Assembly (NCBI GenBank): GCA_977006965.1
Contig: OZ345357.1
Coordinates: 1,178,001 to 1,242,000 of the forward strand
Origin: Phymatolithon calcareum
Taxonomy: Eukaryota > Rhodophyta > Florideophyceae > Hapalidiales
Length of the DNA stretch: 64,000 nucleotides
Direction: 5' to 3'
In this document: piece by piece, positions 1 to 10,712 of the stretch
Numbering within the stretch: the stretch's first letter is position 1
Layout of the letters: each line of letters opens with the position of its first letter
Translations under genes and position numbers: made by a program
The notes under the pieces: model-generated
What the model saw: only the letters and a program-made list of their open reading frames with translations
Databases searched by the model: none
What the model was told of the DNA's origin: nothing

Positions 1-288
1 AGACGCTGTGTACAAAGGCTCTATGCGACGACCATGGAAAGGTACCATTCAGCTATATCCCACTATGGTGTATTCAGAAGAATTGTCACTTCATTTATTC
101 GCCTTTCATGATTAGTCTACGCATAAAACGAGATCCACTTCTGAAATTCTAAGACCCCGTTCGAAAGGAGTCTTCCACAATGCGCCGAGCTTGCCGAGTC
201 CACATTTAAATACAGATGGTTTTCCATCCGCACCTGCCGTCTCCCACAAGCAAATGCCAGTGTGATCGAGAGAGAAGACTCTCGCAAC

Positions 289-1270
289 ATGTTTCGCCTA
301 ACCATTTTCCTCGGTATTAGCGCCTTCATTTTGCTCACCGACGCTCCTGTCCATAGTTGGCGCCCTGTTCTCGAGCAAAAGCTAGATGGCTGCCCGTGTA
401 AGATCCAAATAAGCGGAATGGCCACACAAATGTCTAGCATAGCGTCAGAAATCGTATCCCGAGAAGAACACAACAAGTGGGTTACAGAAGGTCGACCGCA
501 CTGGCTGGCCAGGTCTCCTTCAATTCTAAGCCAGTTAGCCTTCGACAATGTTTCCGAGCCTCTTGTGCAAAAACCATTCTGTTTCAGTACGGATAAGGAC
601 GGCCCTGGTGACTACAACATCATCATGTACTCCGCTGGAGACGACTTTGAAGACGTTGATAAAGGGTACATAGCTCGCGGCGAGTGTCCGAACAAGCCCA
701 TCGATGACTACGACGATAGCGACGTCAAAGATGAATGTAAGAACGACAAGGCTTCTGAAGTGACGTATGGATCGGCAAGTTCTTTGACGCTCGCGTCTAC
801 CGTCATCCACAGTGGCCTTGTGCGTCAAAAAGGGATTGCCGCGTACAACGTCAAAATCACCCACCTTGACGACCTCAAGCATACTAACGTTAACAGTTGC
901 ACGGATCCCTCATTGCGCCGCAGCATGTTCTAACCGCTGCACATTGCAAGGTCAAGCTTGGAGAGAACGTCTACATTGGCGATTATCTTGACATTCCTGG
1001 AGAGGAACACACGGTCACCAAGACCATTGTACACGGGGGTTATGCAGACCTCAGGTCGAAACACGGCAACGGTCTGGGAACAGAACTCCATGACATTAAA
1101 CTGTTGTCCTTGGATACCCCGGCCAAGAATGCTGCACGATGTATGGTCACTCTCAATGTTGATTGCCACAGACCTGTGTCTTGCAGGCACGATCGCGTCA
1201 CTGGATACGGAGAGCTGGCGGAGCATGACAGTAAAAGGGATGTGTTACGCTCCACGGTCAGGGGTGGTGC
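289..1270 (+). pseudogene. Secreted trypsin-like (S1) serine protease, frameshifted and truncated
   Basis: The ATG at 289 opens a typical signal peptide (MFRLTIFLGISAFILL, then a small-residue cleavage region), so the product would be secreted. The first frame runs to 933. The protease signature GSLIAPQHVLTAAHC, which holds the catalytic His of family S1, is read in another frame from about 897. The shift falls inside the conserved C-x-G-S-L-I motif: one base appears to be missing just after the cysteine codon near 902. The second frame continues with a plausible S1 segment (a HDIKLL-type catalytic Asp region near 1090-1110) to about 1260, where AATTGC-rich transposon DNA begins. The catalytic-serine GDSGGP segment is absent. 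An 8-nt GT..AG at the shift is far too short to be an intron. Seen: motifs, frameshift, missing C-terminus. Inferred: a dead gene, unless the shift is an assembly error. Confidence 0.7.
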
Positions 1271-1381
1271 GCAATCCATTGCTATTGCAATTAATTGCAA
1301 TTCGTAGCAATTCGACCCAAATTGGGTTCTGATGAAGAATTGCAATTCGAATTGCTGGTAGGTTGTACGAGAGTGTATAGT

Positions 1382-2219
1382 CAGGGGAATGTTAGAGGGG
1401 GAGTAAAGCAAAAATTTTATGTTACATAAAGTAAACCAAAAAAGACGCAAGAGTTGTGCCAGGTAAATTATGAGCATTTGGCAGTATCAAAATTGTAATG
1501 TTAAAATTAGGTGCTCACGGGGGGATGAGTAGGACGAAGTTAGTCGTTTTCCAATAGGGAAGTGCCAGGGCGACTTCGACGTCTAGATGGAGATTTACAG
1601 TGCATGGACTGTGCAGTAAAGTCTGCTTTTGCTGGCACAGGTCTGATGTGTGCAATTAGGACTGATGAGAATAAATTTTGAAAATCCGGCTACGTGGTTT
1701 TCTGCGATAGGCTGTTTTTCACAGGACTTGATCATCGCAGTGCGCCAAACTGTCCTGCACAACAGAGCTCAGCCCGGTACCACTTGACGATGAGCTGGAG
1801 TCAGATGATATTTCCTGGGGGTCCATATAGCTCGCACTCACCGAACGGTAATAGAATCTTGAACCTCACCACCGCCTACCGATTGCAACGAAGCAAGAGC
1901 TCGAGGCATCTGAGACATTTCAAAAGTTTGACACGAAGAATAATATTTGCGAAAACTATAAATCATGCGCCATGGCCGATTTGTGCGCAGTGCACATCGA
2001 GTACAAGAAAACATTAATTCCATTTATTCTCACCACAAAATGGATCTGCAACGAGAGCCTCGCTCACATTACGAACTCGTAATGTTCGCGAAAGACTTAC
2101 AGCTATTCTTCTATTTTTCACATACTTCTATGATACATTTGCAGTGTTTCATACGCGCAAGGCAGTCACTGGGAGGGTAGAAAAGGGGTTTGCTTTACTC
2201 CCCCCCTAACATTCCCCTG
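1382..2219. mobile_element. 838-bp hAT-like MITE with 31-bp TIRs
   Basis: The left end begins CAGGGGAATGTTAG, continuing through a G-run to AGTAAAGCAAA (1382-1412). The right end (2189-2219) is its reverse complement with one mismatch. The element is flanked by the direct repeat GTATAGT (1375-1381 and 2220-2226), fitting the 8-bp target duplications of hAT elements. The CAGGG-type terminus is also usual for hAT. No transposase is encoded inside, so it is non-autonomous. Confidence 0.75.
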
Positions 2220-2288
2220 GTATAGTTCAACAAGTGCAGAGTTGTCGGAAATAACGATCACTTCAAATGTATCATGCGTAGTACGTGG

Positions 2289-2454
2289 TAATTGGTTGTC
2301 GGTAGCATCTAATTTTATTATATAACTCGGGCCAGTATAAGCGTTCACCGGGGGAGCACGGCACCATTTTGGCCCATGGTGCCGTTCTCCCCCGGTGAAC
2401 GCTTATACTGGCCCGAGTTATATAATAAAATTAGATGCTACCGACAACCAATTA
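2289..2454. repeat. 79-bp-arm snap-back palindrome
   Basis: The arms 2289-2367 and 2376-2454 are reverse complements over 79 bp with a single visible mismatch and an 8-nt loop (TTTGGCCC). Near-identity implies recent origin. Confidence 0.95.
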
Positions 2455-2546
2455 AATCAACTAAATAACTATCGGGCCAAAATGTTGCCGTGCTCCCCTA
2501 GTGTTCGGTACGTAAAATTCTACGTACAGTACAGATACAACGTTCC

Positions 2547-2630
2547 TGAATTCAACCATCCATGTGATCGTTCTGTTAGTGGCCTGCGTAGACCACTACA
2601 ACAGAACGATCACATGGATGGTTGAATTCA
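2547..2630. repeat. Snap-back palindrome, arms about 36 bp
   Basis: 2547-2582 and 2593-2630 are reverse complements except for a small indel near the loop, with a 10-nt loop. It lies 92 bp downstream of the larger palindrome. Confidence 0.93.
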
Positions 2631-2928
2631 TTCACCCGTTCAAGTATAAGGGTATGGGTGTCTAGAGTGCCGTTTCTAAAAAGACAGATAGAAGAGTCAA
2701 TATAAAAAGTAAAGTCGTACATTTATCAAAAGCACACACTACCAGACCCACTCGACAACACCTAAACAAATTTCACTCTTCCAACCATGGTACTACCTAT
2801 TCCGGAACCGAAGCCGAACAAGTTGTACAGCAGCTAATGCAACTCCTTCGCGAACAGCCTCGAGAGATCCATTCACGTCAATCAGGTCGAACACAACGAA
2901 TGTCAGATTACCCGGTGCACGGAGTTAC

Positions 2929-3180
2929 ATGAACACCGATTTCATATTAGGGTCGGTTGCCGAGGTGGAGCGTCTTTGGTCCATGGCTAAGTATATTTTG
3001 CTTGATCACAGGAAACGTACGTCTCCTATTGTGTTCGAGGCGATGCTTTTCCTCAAAGTCAACCGCTCTTACTGGGATGAGCAAACTGTGAAGGAAGCTA
3101 TGTCAAGCGTTGTCAACCAGCCTGTTGAACAGGCTATCGCAGAAGACGAAAGTTTCGTACACCTAGGAGAAGAGGCATGA
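2929..3180 (+). pseudogene. hAT transposase C-terminal dimerisation domain, fragment
   Basis: The 83-aa frame contains VERLWSMAKYILLDHRK, then PIVFEAMLFLKVNRSYWD. This matches the pattern of the hAT-family C-terminal dimerisation region (a serine/glutamate-rich ERLFS helix, a conserved R, then the FLKVN..W block), common in oomycete and algal hAT proteins. Only this terminal domain remains: no BED zinc finger or RNase-H-like DDE core was found upstream, and the ATG is probably internal. A remnant, not a functional gene. Confidence 0.65.
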
Positions 3181-3270
3181 ATAAACAATTAACTTGACTA
3201 TTGCGGGAAGTATTCAAATTGCAATCCGAATTGCTGACTAACCGTAGTGAGCAATTGAATTGTTTAATTG

Positions 3271-4902
3271 CACGACAAACAGCAATGTCGAGGAATGACA
3301 TTGGCACCACCCCTGGAACCACCCTGATGTCTATACCAGAGTTTCGGCTACAAGGAGTGGATGTACCATCATACGATGGGAACTGCCAAGTTTAATCTTC
3401 CGCATGGGTCAGTTCATACGACGGTCTGTCCCGTTCAAAATGTTTCAAAGGAATGCAAACTCTATGATGATGATACCAACCATCATTTCAAAATGCATTG
3501 TTGGCCAGATTGTGAGAACGTACAATAGACGGGCGGTCCGGAGCAAGATTGATCATAGTTTTTCTGTCTCCCGCCTCCCCCGCTGAATTTTTCAAATGAA
3601 AAGCCTTTCCATGCAGATGTGCTGTATTCATATTCCCCATGTCCTTGCGTATATTCTGTTTGAAGTCGAACAGCGTCTTCCACCACCTTCCTGCCTCGTC
3701 AATATCCTCAACTTTATCGTCTTCGATGTATTGCGTGTTTCGCTTGTGTTGTACTTCACAACTGAAATCTCCGGCAGACTCAACTATCAAGTTCTGTTCA
3801 ACTGTTTGTCGAAGAGACTAAAAGTATCATGTGCGCCCATAGTCGGACATGGCATCTGTTCATCGTCTCAAACAAGAATCTATTCTATGCTTTTCATCCG
3901 CATCGTTTCGCTCGTACTCCTTTTCGCTTCAAATCTCGGCATTGAGAGGAGCTCTAGGCTACAGATAGTGAGAGAAAATAGGGCCGAGAATGTACATGGG
4001 CTCCCAAACGTCCAGCAACAACTTTATGTGCTTAGGAGAACTGCGCGAGAAAGACGCTTGTGAGTACAGTCTCGCTCTTCTGACAGAAGTAGGTTCTCTG
4101 AGTTTGACTCCACATGCCCTAACGATCAACAGTGGAATCTGCCGAGTTGAGAATGAGGTACTCAAATGGTCCAAGTACTCCTCTAGAACGTTCCGCTGCG
4201 AGAACTCCATTGTCATGTGCATCATCACAGAGACTTCACAAGGGGAGAAACAATTTGTTCCTGAAAATTGCAGATGTGTGGTTCAGGGCAAGTGAAACTT
4301 ACACTTGCGATGATCAACAAGAACCAGGGCGCCCACTGGATAGGCAGTTGCAGAGTGATTCGAAGTTTCCCCGTCATGAACAAAGACTGGTTGCGTTCAT
4401 TATTCATTTACTAGGCGATGGTGGGCAATAACCATCGCCAAAGAGGAGAACATAGCTCTCAAATATGAGGAGCCTATGCGGAAAGTGACGCAAGTGCAGA
4501 ATGTGTGGTTCGCACTTCTTGCCGCAAAATTTTGCTTGTACTTGTTCTCGCCTGTTACACGGCATATTTGATTACGCTTGACGCAAATTGCGTTATCCAC
4601 GACGAACGCAGTCTGCATCATTGCTGTCATCCACACGTTTCAAGAGACAGGCACACCGCTGGGTGGTAGAACTTTTCGCCACAAACATGTTGGAGTCGAT
4701 GGGATGGGACCCCGAACGAACCGAGTTCGAGGGTCACGCGCTAAGCAACGTGCGCAGATGCTTTCATTTCTCTTCGTCAGGAAATTTTATTGTTGAGTTT
4801 AAAAATTGGTACTTAATCCATTGGAATCTACGTGTTCGATAAATGGATTTGCCTCCAGAGAACTTTAGACAAGTTAGTCCTTTTAAGACTACAATGGCGG
4901 AT
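3271..4902. other. Interval without a confident gene
   Basis: Several short open frames on both strands, none recognisable. The minus-strand frame 3488-3790 (100 aa, Lys/Asn-rich) and the plus-strand frames near 3887-4295 have protein-like composition, but no family was identified. Confidence 0.5.
3887..4295 (+). pseudogene. Possible small secreted cysteine-containing protein, frameshifted
   Basis: The ATG at 3887 starts a strong signal-peptide-like stretch (MLFIRIVSLVLLFASNLG). About 30 residues later the plausible frame changes near 3975-3995 into one that carries spaced cysteines (MCLGELREKDACEYS, then NSGICR, FRCEN and ENCRC) and ends at 4295. A frameshift or a very short intron would be needed to join them, and no convincing splice pair gives the right phase. 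No family recognised. This could be chance. Confidence 0.25.
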
Positions 4903-6440
4903 TCAATCGGAGTTTATGTTGACTCCAAATTTCTGGCTGTCAAATAAGTGGAAGTCGAGATTCCGAATACCAGGGAAACCAGACGCCTTACGCTTGTCAA
5001 TGATGTTTTTCCCGTTTCGTTCAATAGCATCGTAAGATTTCTTGTTGACGATATCGTAAGCGACCATCCCAGGTCTTTTAACAACGTGATATGAGCTGTC
5101 ATATTCAGTAACAGAAAATTCCTTCCCTATAATCCATCCAGCATATTGAAGATCTTCTGTATCCAGTCCACCTCTCAGTTCTATTTTTCCGCTCAAGATC
5201 GCTCTCGAAAAGCACAAATCTGTGGGACTCAGCCAGCCAAACTCACCCATGTCTTTGCCGATCACTTTCTTCACAGCCTTTTCGTCGCCGAGGTACCAGT
5301 AGATTTGATCGTTGGTTCGAAATTTCCATATTTTCAGCGCAAGATTTCTCAGAAAGTCCGGATCGTTGGTAACAAAGCTTAATAAGTCCAAAAACAGTTA
5401 TCCAAGTCACTGTGATCACAGAGACGCTGTCTTGAATTCGAGCAAAAGCAGTTCTTCGTCCTCCTGCATTCCACGCTGCAACTGCGATGGCACAGAAAAT
5501 AGTTAACACCATGTATGCAATAGCGCAGGCCCTGTAGAACTCGCTGAGATTCATGCGGGCTCCGTCCTCGTCGAACATAAGTTTCTTCATCTTCATCCTG
5601 ATGGCCGCCTCCTTCAGAACGATATCATGACTTGAGAGTCCCTTAAAGATCCCGTATCTGGCACTTGATCTGGTATTGTCTTTCAGCTCTATGAACGTGT
5701 ACACAAGTAACCCGTCAATCGGCACCGGCGTTTGCGGATTCAGAACAGCTACAAGTTTAGCCCATTCTTGTTCAATTTCTGCTCGGCTCGACACATCCCC
5801 AGGGCCGTCGGCGTACAAGCGAAAACGGACCATGGGTTCCCTTTCCAATTGCATTTCTGTTCCGAGTCGGCAATCCACGTCTCCATGGGCCATTTGAACG
5901 TTCCAAGTAGAAAACAGGAATTGACCGCCCCCTAAACACGTGTAGTTGAGGAGAAGATCTCCTTGAGTGACAAGAGCATTCATAGCAGTTCGCATTCCCT
6001 CTCCTTCTCCAGCAGCCCGTGGTAGCTCAATCGGAATCTTAAGATCTTCAAATTTCACAACACTCCTGATCCCCTGTTCAACAATCTTCGCAATTGCAGC
6101 GTCTAGTGTTTCCAAGAACCGATCCCATGGCAATCGGTTCTGATGCAGTATGGCTTTCAGTATCTCAACAGCGGCTCTAATGGAATCCGTCTCAGATTCA
6201 ACGTGTTCTCCAAGACGATGCCTCTGCCGTTTACTGTGTCTGAGTCTCTAAATGGCAAACGTGGCCACACCTAGATCGTAGAAGCGCCGAATTTTGGGTT
6301 GAGATGCCGTGCTTTCTGCTGCCAAAGCCCCACGATTGCAGGAGATGAGCTCGGCAGACGAATGCGCTTGTTGAAGTCCAGAGCTGCGACAAGTCCCTCT
6401 GCCGCTTCATAAATGGAGCGAACCAAAGGCTTAAGTAGGA
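4903..6440 (-). pseudogene. Unrecognised membrane protein gene, broken by frameshifts
   Basis: Three minus-strand pieces read as one protein. The 5' piece (about 6440-6270) reads KPLVRSIYEAAEGLVAALDF in one frame; the frame then changes and a TAG lies at 6248-6250. The central piece (about 6247-5243) contains two hydrophobic segments near its end (AYMVLTIFCAIAVAAWN and SVITVTWITVFGLI). The last piece (5391-4903) continues in another frame with a hydrophilic C-terminal domain and ends at 4903. The junction at about 5385-5400 falls in a T-run (TGTTTTTGG), where loss or gain of one base joins the frames. The product would have an N-terminal soluble part, two membrane helices and a soluble tail. 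No family recognised. The 5' exon structure is unclear, so a short intron rather than a second frameshift is possible there. Confidence 0.55.
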
Positions 6441-8100
6441 TCGAAAGTTCCGAAACATATTAACTTAATCTCTGACATTATTATCTACTTGGAGGCTACG
6501 GTATAAGTTCATAGCCAATATTTGGAAATGCGTATAATACTGTGTGTCTCGCGGGTACCCCAAAAGTGTCTCACATTGCGAACTACTGCACACTTGCACC
6601 ATCGATCCAAACTCTGTTTTGTGTCTCCCATTGAAAAGTACTGTACACTTGCGCCATCGATCCTGACTCCGAGGATATTGTACAGTAAAAAATATCCCGA
6701 TGGTTACACCCTTTGAAACAAATTGCCGTGCGGCCAAACGGTGCTGTGGTCAATCCGTATTGTACACATGCTTCATTGTGTGCCATTGCGCTCGACGCGT
6801 AGGACATTCGTCTTCGTCCTTCTTCGATGGTTTGATAATCGTTCTTCCGCGTCCCTTGAAATTGTAGTCATACTTTAGCATAATGAAACAAAACCATGAG
6901 TACAACACCTCCCAGCCTGATCGTACTCGGCAGATGTACGCGATTAGGACCGGAAGAGCAGTTCCACCCCCGTGTGGTCTATTTTCGAAATGAGTATCTA
7001 AAAATGAATTTTCAAAACCGCTCAGAAAGAGTCGCCTCAGGCAGGGCAGAATGCACCTTTCAACACTTCCAGCCCTGCCTGGCCATCGACGGCACAAGAA
7101 CAGCGTGGATTCACGCAATCCTCGGAGGTCCGGCACATATCCGAAGACGACACGACTGTAGAAGTTGCGGTGATCTTGGAAACCAAAACCATGACGGCTG
7201 TCATTGGAATAGGTGCATTCGCGCAGCGTTGTTACATGGCCTGGTGCAAGTATCGATGCTCCGGGATTTATTCAGGATACTCTACCTCATGCGTTATTTG
7301 TACTGTAGCTTCTGATGGTCTTTAGAACATTCAAACTAGATGATTTTTCAATTTTTGTCTTTTCCGAGCAAAAGAATGTCCATCTAAGACCTGCTTGAGG
7401 CCCGACAGGTGTGACTGGCACAAGCATGAACTTAAGGCAATTGAGGTGTGCCGCAAAAACTAAAGAGAGCCTAATAGCTCAGAAAGGGTGACAAGAATGC
7501 CCCGCGAAGTGTTGGAAAGAGTAAGCAACAACGGGAAGGAAGAAAGAAGAGGGTTTTCAAGATACTACTTGTCGTATCCGATTGAGGGGCTGCAGAGACG
7601 TGCCGAGCACACAGGCGTAAAATGGGCTGCAACTGCCACGCTTCTGTCGTAAGATAGTGCTTGGTGAAATGACATTATCAGATCAAAAGCCAATAGGCTA
7701 GTTGCGCATGAGCTCCTGTAGCTTGGCGACGGTGAGATATGGTGTATTTTTTAGACCGTTCAAAGCTTTCTTTCACATGGATTGGTAGTTTGCTGTGGGC
7801 GGCGACGGCTCGATCTCTAGCAGCACGTCGATACACAGTGGACCAGGCAGGGGAGAGATGACCCACTGAAATGTAGTTAAGTTCGTGTTTTCATGGACCT
7901 AGGGTCGAGTCCTTGGGAATATCTGGTACGTAATGATACAAGGCGGTCGGCATGGTGCGGTTGAATCTCTCTCGGTTTGTTGGTGGTACGTGGTCGTGCT
8001 GAGATTCAGTAGCTACAGGCCAAAGGCTGCCAGTTAGAATTACAATGTACACAACAGCCGACAGGGCACTGCACTAAAAAATTGCCTACTATCTCCATGT
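6441..8100. other. Intergenic, one dispersed repeat, no confident gene
   Basis: Contains one copy of a dispersed repeat (6722-6878). A minus-strand frame 7678-7866 and a plus-strand frame 6896-7315 are open but unlike any family known to me. Otherwise nothing supported. Confidence 0.5.
6722..6878 (+). repeat. Dispersed repeat E, copy 1
   Basis: This segment, from CGTGCGGCCAAACGGTGCTG to the shared end CCTTGAAATTGTA, is clearly homologous to 54300-54444 (same orientation) and to about 57190-57365 (opposite orientation), with scattered substitutions. All three copies end at the same TTGAAATTGTA boundary, suggesting a true element terminus. Confidence 0.8.
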
Positions 8101-8220
8101 CTTCATTTTCCTCCGCAACGAGTCGAGCTCGGCAATCGCTACCTTCATCTCCTTCATCGGATCATTTTTCAATTGCTTAGTTCTCTCTTCACATCCTAGC
8201 CATATCTAGCTTGTATGCAC
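8101..8220 (-). pseudogene. Decayed tandem copy of the 3' end of the CBS/PB1/TPR gene
   Basis: Read on the minus strand, this stretch gives AYKLDMA, then VKRE, then KNDPMKEMKVAIAELDSL. It parallels AHKLDAA..VSRE..PDPLEEKKVEIAKLGAML, the C-terminus of the intact gene beginning 27 bp away. A one-base shift separates the two halves. It is therefore a partial downstream duplication of the last coding segment, now dead. Confidence 0.7.
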
Positions 8221-8246
8221 TTATGTCAAGCCTCAAAAACCTTGCC

Positions 8247-10712
8247 CTACTTCTTTTTCGGAACTGCAAAGTTCAGGTTGCCCAACATAGCGCCCAACTT
8301 GGCAATCTCGACTTTTTTCTCTTCCAACGGGTCCGGCATCATGCTCTTCAACAGCTTGATCTCTCTGCTCACATCCTCATCCGCCGCATCCAATTTATGA
8401 GCGCGTTCATATGCCTCCAGAGCCCTATCCATCTGCTCCATTTCCGCAAGACAAAACGCGCATCCCTTGTGCGCAGCAACGCTCTCAGGTTCGATCTTTA
8501 CAGCCGCCTCGTAATCTTCCAGAGCCATATCGTAGTCCTCCAACATCTTATAGCACTTAGCCCTGCCGATTCTCAAATCCGCACGCGGCATCTCGGAAGT
8601 AGCAAGAGTAAGGTATGCGACCTCGACGCGTAGTGCGTTAGAATACATGCTCATTGCATCGCCGAATTCGCCGGCTTCTAAAGCTGTACGCGCAGCGGCA
8701 GAGCTCGACTCCAACTCATCACGAAACGCATCGATGCAGCGCGACCCTTCGGTCTTGGCGTCTGCGCGGCCGGCGACACTTACAGCCTCCTCGTACCGCC
8801 GCTGGTCAATGAGTGCTTCCACGAGACCAGAAATGCACATCTCAAAGGTGGGATCACCGACGCGGCCACCGCGGCCGGTATCGAGCAGTGCAATTGCGCC
8901 TCGGTAGTCCTCCTCAGCACCTGTGGAATTACCGCCGATAAGACGGGCAGCACCTCGTCCGCCCATCGCAAACGCGTTCCCGGCGTCCAGTTTGAGAGCT
9001 GCATCGAATAGCGTGACTGCATCAGCAATGTCGCCATTCATCATCCGCGCGTGTGCCTCTTGCGCCTTGAGCATAGAGGGCGTGGGAGGGGCTGGCGGGC
9101 GGGCGTCCGACTGTGTGGAGACCGTTGAACTTCCGGAAGGGGACTGTGCGGCCAAGCGGTTTGGCGAGGACGGCTTTGGAGTGACGCTGCTAATCGGGCT
9201 GTTTTGGAATGAGTTGGAGCGTGATGACAATGGTGAGCCACCCTGGCTCGCGCGCTGCACCACAAGAGAGACACGCAGGTCCACGGACTTGCCTTTGAGT
9301 CTTCGACTGTCTTCGAGACAGGATGCCAAGTCCTCGTCGTTTGCGATGAGTACAGCATCCCCATCTTCATCAATATACTTCAGCTTGATAGCACCTACAT
9401 GCGGTGAAGATCCAATAAATCGGCGGCGTACATCGATCACAAACTGATCAAAGCAACCCGGGGAGAGAACGGCGTTGACGCGGACCTTGCGGAACTCGTC
9501 ATTAATATCGCGAAATTTGAACGATACAAAAGAGGAAACGGCAGATGGGGCTGTGGTCGGTTGCAGAATAAGCTCTCGTCGAGAAAGGGTGCTGAACTGG
9601 CGCTTGGGCGCAGCTGGCGCAGACGCCGTTGCCGAGGTACGGCCAATGCTTGGCGGACGTCGCTGTGGCGACGGTGATGGCGGGGCGTAGCTGGCGGAGG
9701 AAAAAAGGGAGGCGAAGAAACCACCGAGACCGCCAGCAGTGTTCTGTGTGGAAGACTGACGGCGGGAGACTGCGCCAGCAGGCGAGGGCGGAGGGGACGA
9801 GCGACTCATTCGTGGAGCAGGGTCCATTTTGGATGTTTGCATTAAAGAGTCAGATGCAAGCTGAAGGACATTAACGAGTCCAATTACTTTACGCGAATGG
9901 TCTTCAACGACCGGAAGATGGCGGAAGCCACATGCCTGCATCCGCTGCAAAGATTCCAGGATGGTAAAATCCGGGGAGGCACAATCCGGATTGCGAGTCA
10001 TGACGTCTTCAAGACGCATGGTGACAGGATCCCTTTCCTTGGCGACTACTCGAGTAGTAGCGTCGCGACAAGTGAAGATTCCGTCAAGTACGCCGTGTTC
10101 GTCAACGATAACAACAGCGGCGAGATGGTTTTTCACAATGGCCTCGCACGCATCGGAGACGGTATTGCGTCGTGTGAGCGTAACGAGCGGGGACGTTTCC
10201 ACAATGGGTCGTAATGTCGGTTTTTCAATATTAGCGCGTGCCGCACGCAAGAAGTCAAACGTGCGGCGGGTCGGAATCATACAATACGATGCCTGCAATC
10301 GCGTGATGGCATCATAGGCAAGATGCAAGACGTCGACGATACCGATGACGTCGGCGCCGGAACGACCGCCCAACACAGGAATGTGACGGAAACGGCCCTC
10401 ACGCATAGTTGTGAGAGCGCGGGCTGGGCTGTCGTTGGCAGAAAGCGTAATCGGAGCAGCGGTCATGATTTGAGCAACCGAAACTTCCGAAAGGTTTTCG
10501 CGACGCGCGATGCAGGAGGCTACATCACGACTGGTGACGAGGCCGAGAAACTCTGAGTTACGCAGCACGGCGACGGCATCAACACGTTTATCATGCAATT
10601 GGACGGCGAGGGTGACAACGGTGTCGTCGGGAGACACGACGACTAGTGGGGGTGATCTGCGGACGACGTCGCCCAGCGTGCGCAGCGACATTGTGCTCGC
10701 TGAATGCTGCAT
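8247..10712 (-). CDS. CBS(x4)-PB1-TPR fusion protein
   Basis: Intron-free frame of 821 aa from the ATG at 10712 (the frame stays open upstream only through a GTG). Four CBS motifs form two Bateman pairs: about residues 10-135 (PPLVVVSPDDTVVTLAVQL, then FRHIPVLGG..DVIGIVDV) and about 175-305 (TVSDACEAIVKNHLAAVVIV, then FRHLPVVED..KVIGLVNVL). CBS pairs usually bind adenine nucleotides and sense energy or redox state. A Ser/Pro-rich linker follows, then a PB1 domain (about 400-490) with an OPCA-type acidic motif (YIDEDGDAVLIANDEDL), which would pair with a basic PB1 partner. The C-terminal 260 residues hold TPR-type helical repeats (EAHARMMNGDIADAVTLFDAALKL; YDMALEDYEAAVKIEPE; MDRALEAYERAHKLDAA). 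CBS-CBS-PB1 proteins are known in plants and fungi; the TPR tail is an addition. Ends in a lysine cluster (PKKK). Likely a cytosolic scaffold or sensor; partners unknown. Confidence 0.93.
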   Translation of the reverse strand: MQHSASTMSLRTLGDVVRRSPPLVVVSPDDTVVTLAVQLHDKRVDAVAVLRNSEFLGLVTSRDVASCIARRENLSEVSVAQIMTAAPITLSANDSPARALTTMREGRFRHIPVLGGRSGADVIGIVDVLHLAYDAITRLQASYCMIPTRRTFDFLRAARANIEKPTLRPIVETSPLVTLTRRNTVSDACEAIVKNHLAAVVIVDEHGVLDGIFTCRDATTRVVAKERDPVTMRLEDVMTRNPDCASPDFTILESLQRMQACGFRHLPVVEDHSRKVIGLVNVLQLASDSLMQTSKMDPAPRMSRSSPPPSPAGAVSRRQSSTQNTAGGLGGFFASLFSSASYAPPSPSPQRRPPSIGRTSATASAPAAPKRQFSTLSRRELILQPTTAPSAVSSFVSFKFRDINDEFRKVRVNAVLSPGCFDQFVIDVRRRFIGSSPHVGAIKLKYIDEDGDAVLIANDEDLASCLEDSRRLKGKSVDLRVSLVVQRASQGGSPLSSRSNSFQNSPISSVTPKPSSPNRLAAQSPSGSSTVSTQSDARPPAPPTPSMLKAQEAHARMMNGDIADAVTLFDAALKLDAGNAFAMGGRGAARLIGGNSTGAEEDYRGAIALLDTGRGGRVGDPTFEMCISGLVEALIDQRRYEEAVSVAGRADAKTEGSRCIDAFRDELESSSAAARTALEAGEFGDAMSMYSNALRVEVAYLTLATSEMPRADLRIGRAKCYKMLEDYDMALEDYEAAVKIEPESVAAHKGCAFCLAEMEQMDRALEAYERAHKLDAADEDVSREIKLLKSMMPDPLEEKKVEIAKLGAMLGNLNFAVPKKK

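Larger units (their letters stand above)
1275..3270 (+). mobile_element. Probable hAT-type DNA transposon remnant with nested MITE
   Basis: Both edges carry clusters of the self-complementary motif AATTGCAATT / GAATTGC (about 1275-1357 on the left, 3213-3270 on the right), which looks like the subterminal repeats bound by hAT transposases. The hAT dimerisation-domain remnant at 2929-3180 lies just inside the right cluster, and the left cluster abuts the broken protease gene. The interior has been invaded by a MITE (1382-2219) and contains two long palindromes. Exact ends and target duplication could not be fixed, so the boundaries are approximate. Confidence 0.4.

Noticed and set aside
888-895. 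GT..AG pair at the protease frame change, considered as an intron
   Set aside because: Eight nucleotides is far below any spliceosomal intron; a one-base loss in the C-x-G-S-L-I motif explains the data.
2289-2630. Palindromes considered as CRISPR-like or attenuator elements
   Set aside because: Each is a single inverted pair without repeated units, and the genome is eukaryotic; arms differ in sequence from site to site.
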